This document shows positions 56,160-64,000 of a stretch of DNA of 64,000 nt, one piece after another. Position 1 is the stretch's first letter; the number at the start of each line of letters is the position of its first letter. Under the pieces are notes generated by a model that saw only the letters and a program-made list of their open reading frames with translations, did not search any database and had not been told where the DNA came from. Position numbers and translations under genes: made by a program. Source of the stretch: Flavobacteriales bacterium (lineage in GTDB: Bacteria; Bacteroidota; Bacteroidia; Flavobacteriales_F; PHOS-HE28); NCBI GenBank assembly GCA_016713865.1, contig JADJOG010000006.1, positions 1 through 64,000 of the forward strand. Direction: 5' to 3'.

Positions 56160-57730
56160 TTAGTTCGATTTTGGTTTGTCGGCGAGCATCGAGCGCGGTG
56201 CAAGAGGCTTTTCGCCAGGCCGAATTGGCATATTCAACAGTTGCAAGCGGATCCCGCGATCGGCAGCCGTAAGTGCGAAATCGTCGATGATCTCGAGCAC
56301 ATCCAGGTCGAGGTCGTAGGAGCGCCCGCCATCGATGACCACACGCGCGCCATCGGGCACTTCACTCAGCGTGCGCTTGATCCCAGCCTTGTTCAAGAAG
56401 GTAACATCCTCGCTGAGCTCGATGTAGATGGGCATGCCCGGCTTGTAGCGGCTGCGGTCGTAATGGAAGGGGACCTTGAAGTTCTTCCAGAGAATGTGGA
56501 TGAACGCCACAACCAGGCCGAGGATCACGCCGCGCAGCAGGTCGTTCGTCACGGCCATGAAGCCCACGGTGACGATGAACGGTATGAACTGCGGCAGTCC
56601 TTGCTTCCACGTGCTTTTGAAAAGCGCTGGCTTCGTGAGCTTGTAGCCCACCATCAGCAGCACGGCCGCCAAGCTGGCCAAGGGCACCATGCGCAAAACG
56701 CTCGCAACCGTAAGCACCGAAATCATGAGCCAGCCGCCATGGAGGATCGCCGACAATTTCGTTTGCCCACCACTAAGGATATTGGCCGAGCTGCGCACCA
56801 CAACTTGGGTAAGAGGCAAGCCGCCCAGCAATCCGCTTAGCACGTTGCCCGCGCCCTGTGCGTAGAGTTCACGATTGGCTGGTGTGATGCGCTTGCGCGG
56901 ATCCATCTTATCCGTGGCTTCCACGCAGAGCAAGGTCTCGATGCTCGCCACCACCGCCAAGGTGAAGGCGATTCGCCAGAAGGCTGGGTTATCGACCGCG
57001 GACCAGGATGGTAATTTGTACGAACTGGTGTCCATGAGATCGGGCAGCTGCACATAGTGCCCAGCGCCTATCGATAGCAGCGGATGCCCATCAAAGCCTA
57101 AGGCCATCACGATGCCGAGCCCACCGCGAGCAGCGGTCCGGGAACGTATCGCAGCATCTGGTTGCGTTGAATGAAAGGCCGCTCCCAGATCACCATGAGC
57201 AGCACACAGGCAACCGTGATGAGCACCGCGCCCCAGTTGGGCGATTCCAGCGCGACGGCGATTTCCTGGAAGGTGTTGAGCTTGTCCGGCTGGTCGAAGC
57301 TCTCATCGCCCATAGGGTCCTTATCATCGCCGAGCGCATGCGGGATCTGCTTCAGGATGATGATGATGCCGATGCCCGCCAGCATGCCCTTGATCACGCT
57401 GCTGGGGAAGTAGTAGGCGATGATGCCTGCGCGCGCGATGCCCAGGCCCAATTGGATCAGGCCAGCAACAACGGTTGCCGCCAGCAGTGCCTCGAAGCTG
57501 CCCAGCTCCGCGATGCCCATGGCCACAATGGCCGTAAGGCCCGCTGCCGGGCCGCTTACGCCCAATGGCGAACCGCTGAGCGCACCTACGACGATGCCGC
57601 CGACGACGCCGGCGATTATGCCCGCAACGGGCGGGGCACCGGAAGCGACGGCAATGCCCAGGCACAGCGGCAAGGCAACCAGGAAAACAACGATTGAAGC
57701 AGGTAGGTCCTGCTTGATTCTCGAGAACAT
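56160..57730 (-). CDS. SulP family anion transporter with STAS domain (one frameshift), about 523 aa
   Basis: An inner-membrane transporter of the SulP family; paired with a carbonic anhydrase, bicarbonate (BicA-like) is the likeliest substrate, with sulfate an alternative. The start at 57730 is MFSRIKQDLPASIVVFLVAL. The N-terminal half has LPLCLGIAVASGAPPVAGII, GSPLGVSGPAAGLTAIVAMG and FPSSVIKGMLAGIGIIIILK. After PGPLLAV the frame changes near 57112; the second half begins in another frame with GFDGHPLLSIGAGHYVQLPD and goes on to IETLLCVEATDKMDPRKRIT. A STAS domain closes it (GMPIYIELSEDVTFLNKAGI, GARVVIDGGRSYDLDLDVLE). Otherwise intact. Confidence 0.9.
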
Positions 57731-57788
57731 GAAGGATGAATGAAGGCGTTGCTGAACGGACAAGGAAACCTGCTGCGCAGGTGGCCGA

Positions 57789-58110
57789 TCAGCAGGCCTC
57801 TGGAGGCGGCACGCTCACCTTGGCCAAAGGCCCTGCAACGATCCGCTCGTCTGCTGGCCGAGGCAGCGGAAGCACCCAGTCTTGGAAGGCTGCCACCAGG
57901 GCAGTCTGCTCATCAGTCGAGCCCTCGTTATGCTTCAGCACCTCTTCTTCAAGCAAAGGCGGCGCCTCGAAGCCCTAATTCCGCCCAAGCGGTGTTGCAC
58001 AACCAGCCCACGGTCTGCGGGGTGCAGATCAGCGCCGAAGCGAGCAACACGCTCAAACCCGCCATCAGCAGGTTCACGCGTGAGGCTTCGATCATGCGCT
58101 TGAGGTTCAT
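57789..58110 (-). CDS. Small membrane protein of unknown function, about 106 aa (one frameshift)
   Basis: Starting at ATG 58110, the sequence reads MNLKRMIEASRVNLLMAGLS, then the hydrophobic VLLASALICTPQTVGWLCNT, followed by AWAELG. After a one-base insertion in a GGG run near 57974 it continues FEAPPLLEEEVLKHNEG, FQDWVLPLPRPADERI and ends KVSVPPPEAC at 57789. The 322-base length is one over a multiple of three, consistent with a single indel. A TACATTCG box lies 8 bases upstream of the ATG, which is the main reason to believe it. I do not recognise the protein; it would have one TM helix and an exported or cytoplasmic tail. Confidence 0.6.
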
Positions 58111-58117
58111 CTGGTGG

Positions 58118-58125
58118 CGAATGTA
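58118..58125 (-). promoter_or_regulatory. Promoter -7 box (TACATTCG) of the small membrane protein gene
   Basis: TACATTCG followed by CC on the - strand, 8 bases before the ATG at 58110; same form as the mscL and lemA boxes. Confidence 0.5.
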
Positions 58126-58176
58126 GAATCGTGGACGTTCACACGAAGGCGCTTTGTTCAGATGGCAATCGGTGCT

Positions 58177-58563
58177 TCAGTTGCTTGCCCAATCGCTCGA
58201 AAGCTGGATCACAGGAATGTCGACATGGAATTCGCTGCCATCTGCCGCGCGCCGCATAAGGTAGGTGCCCTGCATGCGGCCGAAGGCCCCCCGCAAGTCG
58301 CACGCGCTGCTGTACGTGAACTCTTCGCCGGGAGCCAATACAGGGGTCTCGCCCACCACGCCGGGTCCTTCCACCTCGCGCCGGCCGTGCATGCTGTCGC
58401 TGATGATCCAATGCCGTCGCAGCAACTGCACCGTTTCCTCGCCGCGGTTGCTGATGGTGATCCGGTAACTGAAGATGTTGCGCCATGCCTTGGGGTCGCT
58501 GTGCGCCGGCTCGAAGCGCGCGCGCGCCGAGACCCTGATGCCATGCGTGACCGCCGTGCTCAT
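58177..58563 (-). CDS. apaG: ApaG domain protein, 128 aa
   Basis: A single ApaG (DUF525) beta-sandwich domain, a family associated in bacteria with Co2+/Mg2+ resistance phenotypes. Diagnostic segments: IRVSARARFEPAHSDPKA, FSYRITISNRGEETVQLLRR, HWIISDSMHGRREVEGPGVV, GETPVLAPGEEFTYSSACDL, GAFGRMQGTYLMRRAADGSE. The length is normal for ApaG and the frame is intact. The start ATG at 58563 gives MSTAVTHGIRVSARAR. It precedes the small membrane-protein gene on the same strand by about 65 bases. Confidence 0.95.
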   Translation of the reverse strand: MSTAVTHGIRVSARARFEPAHSDPKAWRNIFSYRITISNRGEETVQLLRRHWIISDSMHGRREVEGPGVVGETPVLAPGEEFTYSSACDLRGAFGRMQGTYLMRRAADGSEFHVDIPVIQLSSDWASN

Positions 58564-58717
58564 GCGGCATAATTACGACATGGCACCGCCGCTTCCGAAA
58601 CCCTTGCCCGCCTCATCGCCTCCGCTTCCCTCCACATCCCGGCTGTGTACAAGTTGGTCGGATCGAACTGGAGCCGCACGAGGCATTGACCTAGCATCGC
58701 GAACCGAACAGAACCTG

Positions 58718-59755
58718 ATGCGCCACTTCCTCATCCTCACTGCCCTGCTCGCATCACCCGCCATGGCCCAATACAACGGGCCGGAGAGCGTGGAATACGA
58801 TTCCGTGGGCGACCGTTATTTCATCAGCAATACCGGAAGCGGCATCATCAAGCAACGCTCGCAGGCCGGTGTGGTCACCGATTTCGTGACGGTTAGCCCT
58901 TCGCCCTACGGATTGGAGATCATGGGCGATGTGCTTTATGCATGCAGCGGAGGCAACATCAAGGGTTATGCGCTCAGCAATGCCGCGCAGGTCTTCAACC
59001 TGAATCTGGGTGCCACTTTCTTGAATGGCATCACCACCGATGGCGAGTACATCTACGCCACCGACTTCAACAGTAGCCAGCGCAAGGTCTATAAGGTGGA
59101 TGTGGCTGCGAATAGCGCCAGCGTGCTGGTGGCCAACACCGGAGGGCAGCCCAACGGCATCGTTTGGGATCCGATCGGGAACCGGCTGGTGGTGGTTTTC
59201 TGGGGAAGCAATGCGCCGATCAAAGCTTACGACCGTGTGACCGGTGCCGAGACCGTGCTCGCGGCCAACTCCGGGCTTGGCAGCTGCGATGGAGTCACAA
59301 TCGATTGCCTCGGTAATTTCCTCGTTGCCAGTTGGTCGCCCACGCGCATCTCGCGCTTCGAGCCGACTTTCGCTTCAGCGGGGTTTAATATGAACGTTCC
59401 TGGATTGAGCAACCCGGCGGACATCGACTTCGATCACGTGAACAACAAGGTCTGCATCCCGAACAGTGGCAACAACACCGTTGTGTTGCACGCCATCGAT
59501 TGCACGCTGGGTGTTACAGAAAGCATTGCGCCGCAGTCCCTGCGTGCCATCCCGAACCCCACGCCCGGCCTCGTTCGTCTCGATCCGCCGCTCACCCGCG
59601 ACGAAGCATACATCCTCTTTGATGCTCGTGGGCTTTTGGTCGGCGGGGGAACGCTCCGTCAAGGCGCGCTCCTGGATCTCAGCAAGCTGTCGAATGGGGC
59701 CTACATCATCGAACTCACGCGCACTGCGCAGCGGGTACGCGTGGTGAAAGAGTAG
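58718..59755 (+). CDS. T9SS-secreted NHL/SMP-30-like beta-propeller protein, 345 aa
   Basis: The signal peptide is MRHFLILTALLASPAMAQ at ATG 58718 (a long open frame upstream is antisense to apaG). A propeller of four to six blades is suggested by repeats SVGDRYFISNTGSGIIKQRS, LFNLNLGATFLNGITTDG, IYATDFNSSQRKVYKVDVAA, GQPNGIVWDPIGNRLVVVFW and CDGVTIDCLGNFLVASW. The type A T9SS domain is RAIPNPTPGLVRLDPPLTRD, FDARGLLVGGGTLRQG, SNGAYIIELTRTAQRV. The ligand is unknown. Frame intact. It ends 3 bases before the convergent T9SS gene at 59759. Confidence 0.85.
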   Translation: MRHFLILTALLASPAMAQYNGPESVEYDSVGDRYFISNTGSGIIKQRSQAGVVTDFVTVSPSPYGLEIMGDVLYACSGGNIKGYALSNAAQVFNLNLGATFLNGITTDGEYIYATDFNSSQRKVYKVDVAANSASVLVANTGGQPNGIVWDPIGNRLVVVFWGSNAPIKAYDRVTGAETVLAANSGLGSCDGVTIDCLGNFLVASWSPTRISRFEPTFASAGFNMNVPGLSNPADIDFDHVNNKVCIPNSGNNTVVLHAIDCTLGVTESIAPQSLRAIPNPTPGLVRLDPPLTRDEAYILFDARGLLVGGGTLRQGALLDLSKLSNGAYIIELTRTAQRVRVVKE

Positions 59756-59758
59756 GTG

Positions 59759-62146
59759 CTACCGCACCAGCATCACGTGCCCGATGCGCTCGTGATCGAA
59801 GCCGAGCGTATCGCGTATCCGCAGCTTCCACGCATAGAGATCGTTCGGCGCATCGCCGCCGTCCCAACGCGTTTCTGGCGTAGCGCCGGTGAAAACGACC
59901 TGCCCCCAGCGATTGAAGATCAGCAGATCGAATGTCCGCGGTCGGCCAACGGTGGTCACAGCGAAGAAGTCGTCGTTGAAGCCATCGCCGTTCGGGGTGA
60001 AGGCGTTTGGAACCCAGAGCTCGAAGGGTGGCTCAACGCATACCTCTTGGGCGCTTTCATTCGCGCAGCCATAGGTGTTGGTGGCCAGCAAGCGCACGGT
60101 GTAGCACGCGATGCTGTCGAAGGTGAATGAAGGCGCGCTCTCCAGACTGGTGCTATCGCCAAGGCCGAAATGCCAGAGCAGCGTATCGGCGCCGTTGCTC
60201 AGGTTGAAGAAATCGATGGTCGGCCGTTCCGTGGTGGTGGTCCACGGCGACGCCACGAAAGCCGCTGTTGGCACCGGCCAAGCGTTGATCAAACCAACGA
60301 GCGTGATGCTTGCAGGGCACTCCCACGAATAGCCGTTGGATGTCACGGATAGGGTCACGTCGTGCGTGCCGGGAGGGAAGCAATGCGAGAATTCGATTCC
60401 GCTGCCCGAGCCTCCATCACTGGTGCTCCAGGTGTATTCGGCTTCATTCAAAGGCGCCGCAACCAATCGCGTGCACACCGGTGCGCATCCTTCGGTGGTC
60501 TCGGCCGTGAAGCTGGGCGCGAACTCATCGCCTTGCGCAACAACCACAACCGCTTGGTCGCTGCCGCATTCGTTGCTTACCACCACGGTGTAGCTGCCTG
60601 GACCAGTGGCTTGTGCTTGTGCTGTGCCGGCTCCGGTGCTCCATGCGTAACCGGTGCCACCGCTGGCGCTCAGCCCGATCTCTTGATCCGGACAAGCAGA
60701 AGCCGGCCCGTTTGCGATGGCCACAGGCAAGGGCGTAACGATGATCGTCGCGCTCGCATCGGCTTGCCCACAGGCATTTATTGCCGTAACGGTGTAGGTG
60801 CCTGCCGCACTAACGGTGATGGATTGCGTTTGCGCCGAGGTGCTCCAGAGGTAGCTGGTGCCGCCGCCGCCAGTAAGTGTGATGGTGCTTCCCGCGCAAA
60901 TGGTGCTTGAGCCGCTCGGTGTGATCGTGGCCGTGGGACCGCCTTGGATATTCAGCACGAAGGGCGCGCAAATGGTGTCGCCGCAACTGCCCACCGCACA
61001 GAAGTTCAAGCTGATGATGCCGCTCTCGGAGAGCGATGGCGTGTAGCTGGCGCTGAGGCCATTCACGGCCCATGTGCCAGCGCCGCCGCTCCAGAACGTG
61101 CTGGAGGAATTGCCGTTCACGGTGGCGGTCAATTGTGCAGGAGCGCCGCAAGGAAGCGTCGCGGGCACGTTGCCTACCGCAGGTTGCGGCGGATCTTCTG
61201 TTGGCACCTGCACCTGCGCGCAAATGGTATCGCCGCAGATGCTCACGATGCAATAGGAGAGCACCGCGCCGCTCGCATCGCCCTGGCCTAAGGTGTACAC
61301 GGTGCTACTGCCGCTGGCGTTGCTGAAGGTGCCCGTGCCACCGCTCCAATAGCTGCTCGCGATGTTCCCCGATGATGTGGCTTGCAATGCGATGCTCCCT
61401 CCGCAGGGCACCGGTTGCGGCACCGTGGTGATCGCGACCTGCAAAGGGACGATTGGAGCTTGGCACCCCTGGTTCACATAACTCACCACGGGTACGCCGG
61501 GCCATGTCGCATTCACGCTGCTGCCATCGTTCAACGCGCCGTTGCCGCCATAGCTGCCCAGTTGATTCACCAGCTGTGCCTCATTGTACATCACGCTATC
61601 CGCACAGGCGCCCACCGATAGGATGAAGGTGCGGAAGCTGTTGGTGCCACTGGGCCAGGCCGTGATGCCGTTGCCGTTGTTGTGGTTCTTGAAATGGCCG
61701 AAGGTGTTGCCCGGTAACTGATAGATCACATAAAGCGTGTCGCTCAGGTTCGCGAAGCTGTTCCCTGTGATGCAGACGTTGGTGCTGGTTATCCCCAGCA
61801 CGCGACGCCCAGCAGGGATGATGCCGCTCGGCGGTTCAAGCAGCCAGCCGCAGTTCGCGATGGTGGCATTCAACTGTGACGTTACGCTCGCGGTCGTCGC
61901 ATTCTGCACCCAACTAAGGAAATTGTTCTGGGTGTTCCAATCGGCGACGAGGTTGCTGAGCGCGATCGGATTCGGACCGGTGATGAAGCGGAACATCTCG
62001 TTCTCGCCTTCATTCGATCCGGGGCAGTTCGAGTTGCAGGCATCAACCAGCATGCTCTCGATCTCCAGGCATTTCGTAGGCACTTGACCAATAAGCGCAT
62101 AGCCCAAGCCGAAAGCCGATAGGGAGCAGAGGAAGCGAGCGGTCAT
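59759..62146 (-). CDS. T9SS-secreted multidomain protein with type B (gliding-type) sorting domain, 795 aa
   Basis: The signal MTARFLCSLSAFGLGYALIG at 62146 is the natural start. The N-terminal region (EIESMLVDACNSNCPGSNEG... to about residue 210) resembles a lamin-tail-like or related domain. Several SprB/Ig-like repeats follow (VPCGGSIALQATSSGNIASS, TLPCGAPAQLTATVNGNSSS, ITPSGSSTICAGSTITLTGG, ACPDQEIGLSASGGTGYAWS), then PKD-like segments. The end is a type B CTD with the hallmark WVPNAFTPNGDGFNDDFF, FDLLIFNRWGQVVFTGAT and DLYAWKLRIRDTLGFDHERI. Type B domains go with gliding motility or surface retention. Frame intact. Confidence 0.88.
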   Translation of the reverse strand: MTARFLCSLSAFGLGYALIGQVPTKCLEIESMLVDACNSNCPGSNEGENEMFRFITGPNPIALSNLVADWNTQNNFLSWVQNATTASVTSQLNATIANCGWLLEPPSGIIPAGRRVLGITSTNVCITGNSFANLSDTLYVIYQLPGNTFGHFKNHNNGNGITAWPSGTNSFRTFILSVGACADSVMYNEAQLVNQLGSYGGNGALNDGSSVNATWPGVPVVSYVNQGCQAPIVPLQVAITTVPQPVPCGGSIALQATSSGNIASSYWSGGTGTFSNASGSSTVYTLGQGDASGAVLSYCIVSICGDTICAQVQVPTEDPPQPAVGNVPATLPCGAPAQLTATVNGNSSSTFWSGGAGTWAVNGLSASYTPSLSESGIISLNFCAVGSCGDTICAPFVLNIQGGPTATITPSGSSTICAGSTITLTGGGGTSYLWSTSAQTQSITVSAAGTYTVTAINACGQADASATIIVTPLPVAIANGPASACPDQEIGLSASGGTGYAWSTGAGTAQAQATGPGSYTVVVSNECGSDQAVVVVAQGDEFAPSFTAETTEGCAPVCTRLVAAPLNEAEYTWSTSDGGSGSGIEFSHCFPPGTHDVTLSVTSNGYSWECPASITLVGLINAWPVPTAAFVASPWTTTTERPTIDFFNLSNGADTLLWHFGLGDSTSLESAPSFTFDSIACYTVRLLATNTYGCANESAQEVCVEPPFELWVPNAFTPNGDGFNDDFFAVTTVGRPRTFDLLIFNRWGQVVFTGATPETRWDGGDAPNDLYAWKLRIRDTLGFDHERIGHVMLVR

Positions 62147-62176
62147 GAATTGGGCGCCTGCGCGCTCAAAGGGAGA

Positions 62177-62184
62177 CAAAAGTC
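62177..62184 (-). promoter_or_regulatory. Possible promoter box (GACTTTTG)
   Basis: GACTTTTG on the - strand, one mismatch from TAnnTTTG, 31 bases upstream of the ATG at 62146. Weak. Confidence 0.3.
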
Positions 62185-62217
62185 GGCCGATATGGTTCAA
62201 TCACACCAGCCTGCCGG

Positions 62218-64000
62218 TCACTTTCCCACCATCACGCTCTTCGTTCCGATGAAGCCCTCCGGGCCGGACACCAAGCATTGATAGATGCCTTCAGCCATTC
62301 CAATCACCGGAACTGCGACCACACCATCCTTCGGGATCAGCGCCATGCGCAGGACCAGTTGACCGGTGGGGTTGATCATGTCCACATGCACTTGGGTCGA
62401 ATGGAGGCTCGAGGGCAGGCGCAAATTGAATTGATCTGAAGCTGGGCTGGGCCATTCATGAAATGCGGTGCTGTTTTCCACCGGGACCATTCCGCTGGTC
62501 AATTGTGTCGCGAGCACGGCCACGTCATCGAGCCGGAACCCGTCGAATTGCCGATTGCCATTGCTGCGCAGCGTGAAGCGGATCCGGAATGGCCCGCCGC
62601 AATACGCAGCAAGGTCAAACTCCTCATCCACCCAATGCGGCATCTGTGCATCGTACACAGGATCGCCTTCGCCTTGATCTGCGAAGCCGGGCCGCGTATA
62701 TCGGCCACAGAGGGGCTCCCACGCGATGCCATTGGTGCTTCCAAGGGCTTGCACGCCATCGAGCCGGCCTTCAATGTCCCAACGCGACTTGAATGTCAAG
62801 CGCGCCGCTACGGCATTCGAAAGGTCAACCGGTTGGGCTAGCGTGAGCGAGCGATTCGCCTGCGCCGGGTAATTGCCGCCGGGCGAATCAGTGAGGCATG
62901 GCGAATGCGCTGCAGTTGGATCGGCTTCGACACCCCAGCCGTTCGTGGTCCAATTCGCCAGGCTGCTGCAATCGTCGCTGAAGAGAAGCAGCTCAGCGCC
63001 TAAAAGCTTCTTCACCGGAAACTGCCATGTGAGTGAACGATGGCTGATGGTGATCGCATACTCGATCGGATCGCCGGGTTGCAGGCCGGGGGCGAGCTGC
63101 AGGGCGATGCTATCGGTGCGTTCTTCCAATTCGGCCAGGTTCGGGTAGGTGATCGGGTTTCCGGTGGCCAGCACATTCGAGATCGCTGAAATGCCAACCG
63201 TGATGGGGCCTGGTTCCAATCCGAGCCTCTTCACGCTGAATCGCGCATGCGGAGCCGCACCGGTGAGGAAGGCGGGTGCGCGATCGCTCGCTTCGGCATA
63301 CACGCCGCAGAGCTCTGCCGCGCGCAGGTTCTGGCGCAGGTTCTCGCGACCGATCTCCTCGATCCGCCATTCCGGTGGCCAGAACCAATCAGCAGGACCG
63401 CCGCATTCCGGCGTGCAAGAGAGGATCTTCGGCTTGCTCTGCTGCTCGCCGTACATCCAGTCGTCGCTGCCGCCGTTCACGACGTAATTCACGGTCTGGT
63501 CCGCTGTGCCGAAACGGTAGCGGTTGTCGCGCGTCATGCTGACCGCGTTGCGCACGAATTGAGCGCTATCTGGGGTGTAGATCGCGAAGCCGTAGCCCCA
63601 AGGATAGATGTGCAGGTTGCCGTGCGCGTGGTAATTGAGCGCCATCCGGAACTCGTGGGCGTTGCACAGGTCGCGTATCGCCTGGGTCTCGGGCTCGCTG
63701 AAGGGTGCTGGCCCGCGATACACATCGCTCGCCCCATCAGCTGAGGAGCCTAAGTCGTCGAAAGCCCAGCCCTGCGCGTAATTCCGGTTGAGGTCCACCC
63801 CGAAGGTGCCATCGCCATTATCGCGACGGTTCTTGCGCCACATGCCGCCGCCGCCGGGATCCGTCATCTCGTTATAGGCATAGCCATCAGGATTCAGGCA
63901 GGGCACCACGTACAGCTCGAAGTGGTCGAGCACGTAGGTGGCTTCAGCGTCAGTGCCGTAATTCTCCAGCAGGTGCCAGAGGAAATAGATCAATTGCGAT
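62218..64000 (-). CDS. M14 zinc carboxypeptidase, T9SS-sorted (5' end outside window)
   Basis: A secreted metallocarboxypeptidase whose N-terminus lies beyond the right edge; the frame is open to base 64000. The visible part starts in the catalytic domain (QLIYFLWHLLENYGTDAEAT, VVPCLNPDGYAYNEM), then GVDLNRNYAQGWAF (substrate Arg/Asn motif), NYHAHGNLHIYPWGYG (third zinc His) and CTPECGGPADWFWPPEWRIE (the catalytic Glu region). C-terminal to it are a beta-sandwich and a MAM/jelly-roll-like domain (DDCSSLANWTTNGWGVEADP, FRIRFTLRSNGNRQFDGFRL). A type A T9SS domain closes it (FHEWPSPASDQFNLRLPSSL, INPTGQLVLRMALIP, AEGIYQCLVSGPEG). Two further zinc ligands should lie just upstream. Confidence 0.88.
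   Translation of the reverse strand, partial: SQLIYFLWHLLENYGTDAEATYVLDHFELYVVPCLNPDGYAYNEMTDPGGGGMWRKNRRDNGDGTFGVDLNRNYAQGWAFDDLGSSADGASDVYRGPAPFSEPETQAIRDLCNAHEFRMALNYHAHGNLHIYPWGYGFAIYTPDSAQFVRNAVSMTRDNRYRFGTADQTVNYVVNGGSDDWMYGEQQSKPKILSCTPECGGPADWFWPPEWRIEEIGRENLRQNLRAAELCGVYAEASDRAPAFLTGAAPHARFSVKRLGLEPGPITVGISAISNVLATGNPITYPNLAELEERTDSIALQLAPGLQPGDPIEYAITISHRSLTWQFPVKKLLGAELLLFSDDCSSLANWTTNGWGVEADPTAAHSPCLTDSPGGNYPAQANRSLTLAQPVDLSNAVAARLTFKSRWDIEGRLDGVQALGSTNGIAWEPLCGRYTRPGFADQGEGDPVYDAQMPHWVDEEFDLAAYCGGPFRIRFTLRSNGNRQFDGFRLDDVAVLATQLTSGMVPVENSTAFHEWPSPASDQFNLRLPSSLHSTQVHVDMINPTGQLVLRMALIPKDGVVAVPVIGMAEGIYQCLVSGPEGFIGTKSVMVGK

Overview
The window is about 64 kb of GC-rich DNA from a member of the Bacteroidota, most likely a high-GC member of the Flavobacteriales. 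The evidence is: about ten secreted proteins with type IX secretion (T9SS) C-terminal sorting domains; a short primary sigma factor of about 287 residues with no region 1.1; a long-form GAPDH; the neighbouring pairs xerD/aroQ and dapF/mltG and the PpiC-PpiC-SurA-MoxR cluster; start codons without Shine-Dalgarno sequences; and promoter-like boxes of the TAnnTTTG type (mostly TAnnTTCG here) just upstream of many genes. No phage, insertion sequence, integron or CRISPR array was found. It looks like an ordinary chromosomal segment.

Layout. 1-2.7 kb: end of a T9SS M1-peptidase-like protein, a conserved unknown, and a secreted protein. 2.7-6.7 kb: xerD, aroQ, a family 2 glycosyltransferase and a GWxTD protein. 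7.0 kb: tRNA-Ser(CGA). 7.1-8.9 kb: two secreted proteins. 9.0-11.6 kb: lemA, two TPM-domain genes and a TerB/DnaJ protein. 11.7-17.0 kb: three parvulin-type periplasmic foldases and a MoxR ATPase in one overlapping operon. 17.1-27.2 kb: an island of four large T9SS cargo genes on the + strand. It includes a lysyl-oxidase-domain protein whose copper and LTQ residues look complete, two proteins sharing a cohesin-like N-terminal domain, and a giant Cys-rich repeat protein. 27.7-38.9 kb: housekeeping genes (gap, rpoD, a DegP-type protease, dapF, mltG, a phosphohexomutase, a Nudix hydrolase, a TonB-like protein, an Smr protein) and the RNase P RNA. 38.9-46.3 kb: envelope and hypothetical genes including mscL, a DUF349 protein and a SpoIIE-type phosphatase. 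46.4-50.8 kb: a T9SS gene bounded by a decayed partial copy and the intact copy of the pruA 3' end. 50.9-57.7 kb: SbtA, a small MscS, a TetR regulator coupled to isocitrate dehydrogenase, a beta-carbonic anhydrase and a SulP transporter, which together could form an inorganic-carbon module. 57.8-64 kb: a small unrecognised membrane protein, apaG, and three T9SS cargo genes, the last an M14 carboxypeptidase running off the right edge.

A dominant property of the sequence is frequent single-base indels: at least 25 apparent frameshifts and one in-frame stop, hitting rpoD, dapF, xerD and lemA as well as surface proteins. Breaks in essential genes are best explained by assembly or sequencing error, so broken genes are annotated here as CDS with the probable break position, and domain-level content is trusted over exact reading frames.

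The most interesting content is the 17-27 kb surface-protein island. A putative copper/LTQ lysyl oxidase with two EF-hand-like tail repeats sits between two genes with a cohesin-like domain, the second of which also carries 16 Cys-rich units arranged as four 378-bp higher-order repeats. This could be a module for building or cross-linking an extracellular matrix, but that is inference.
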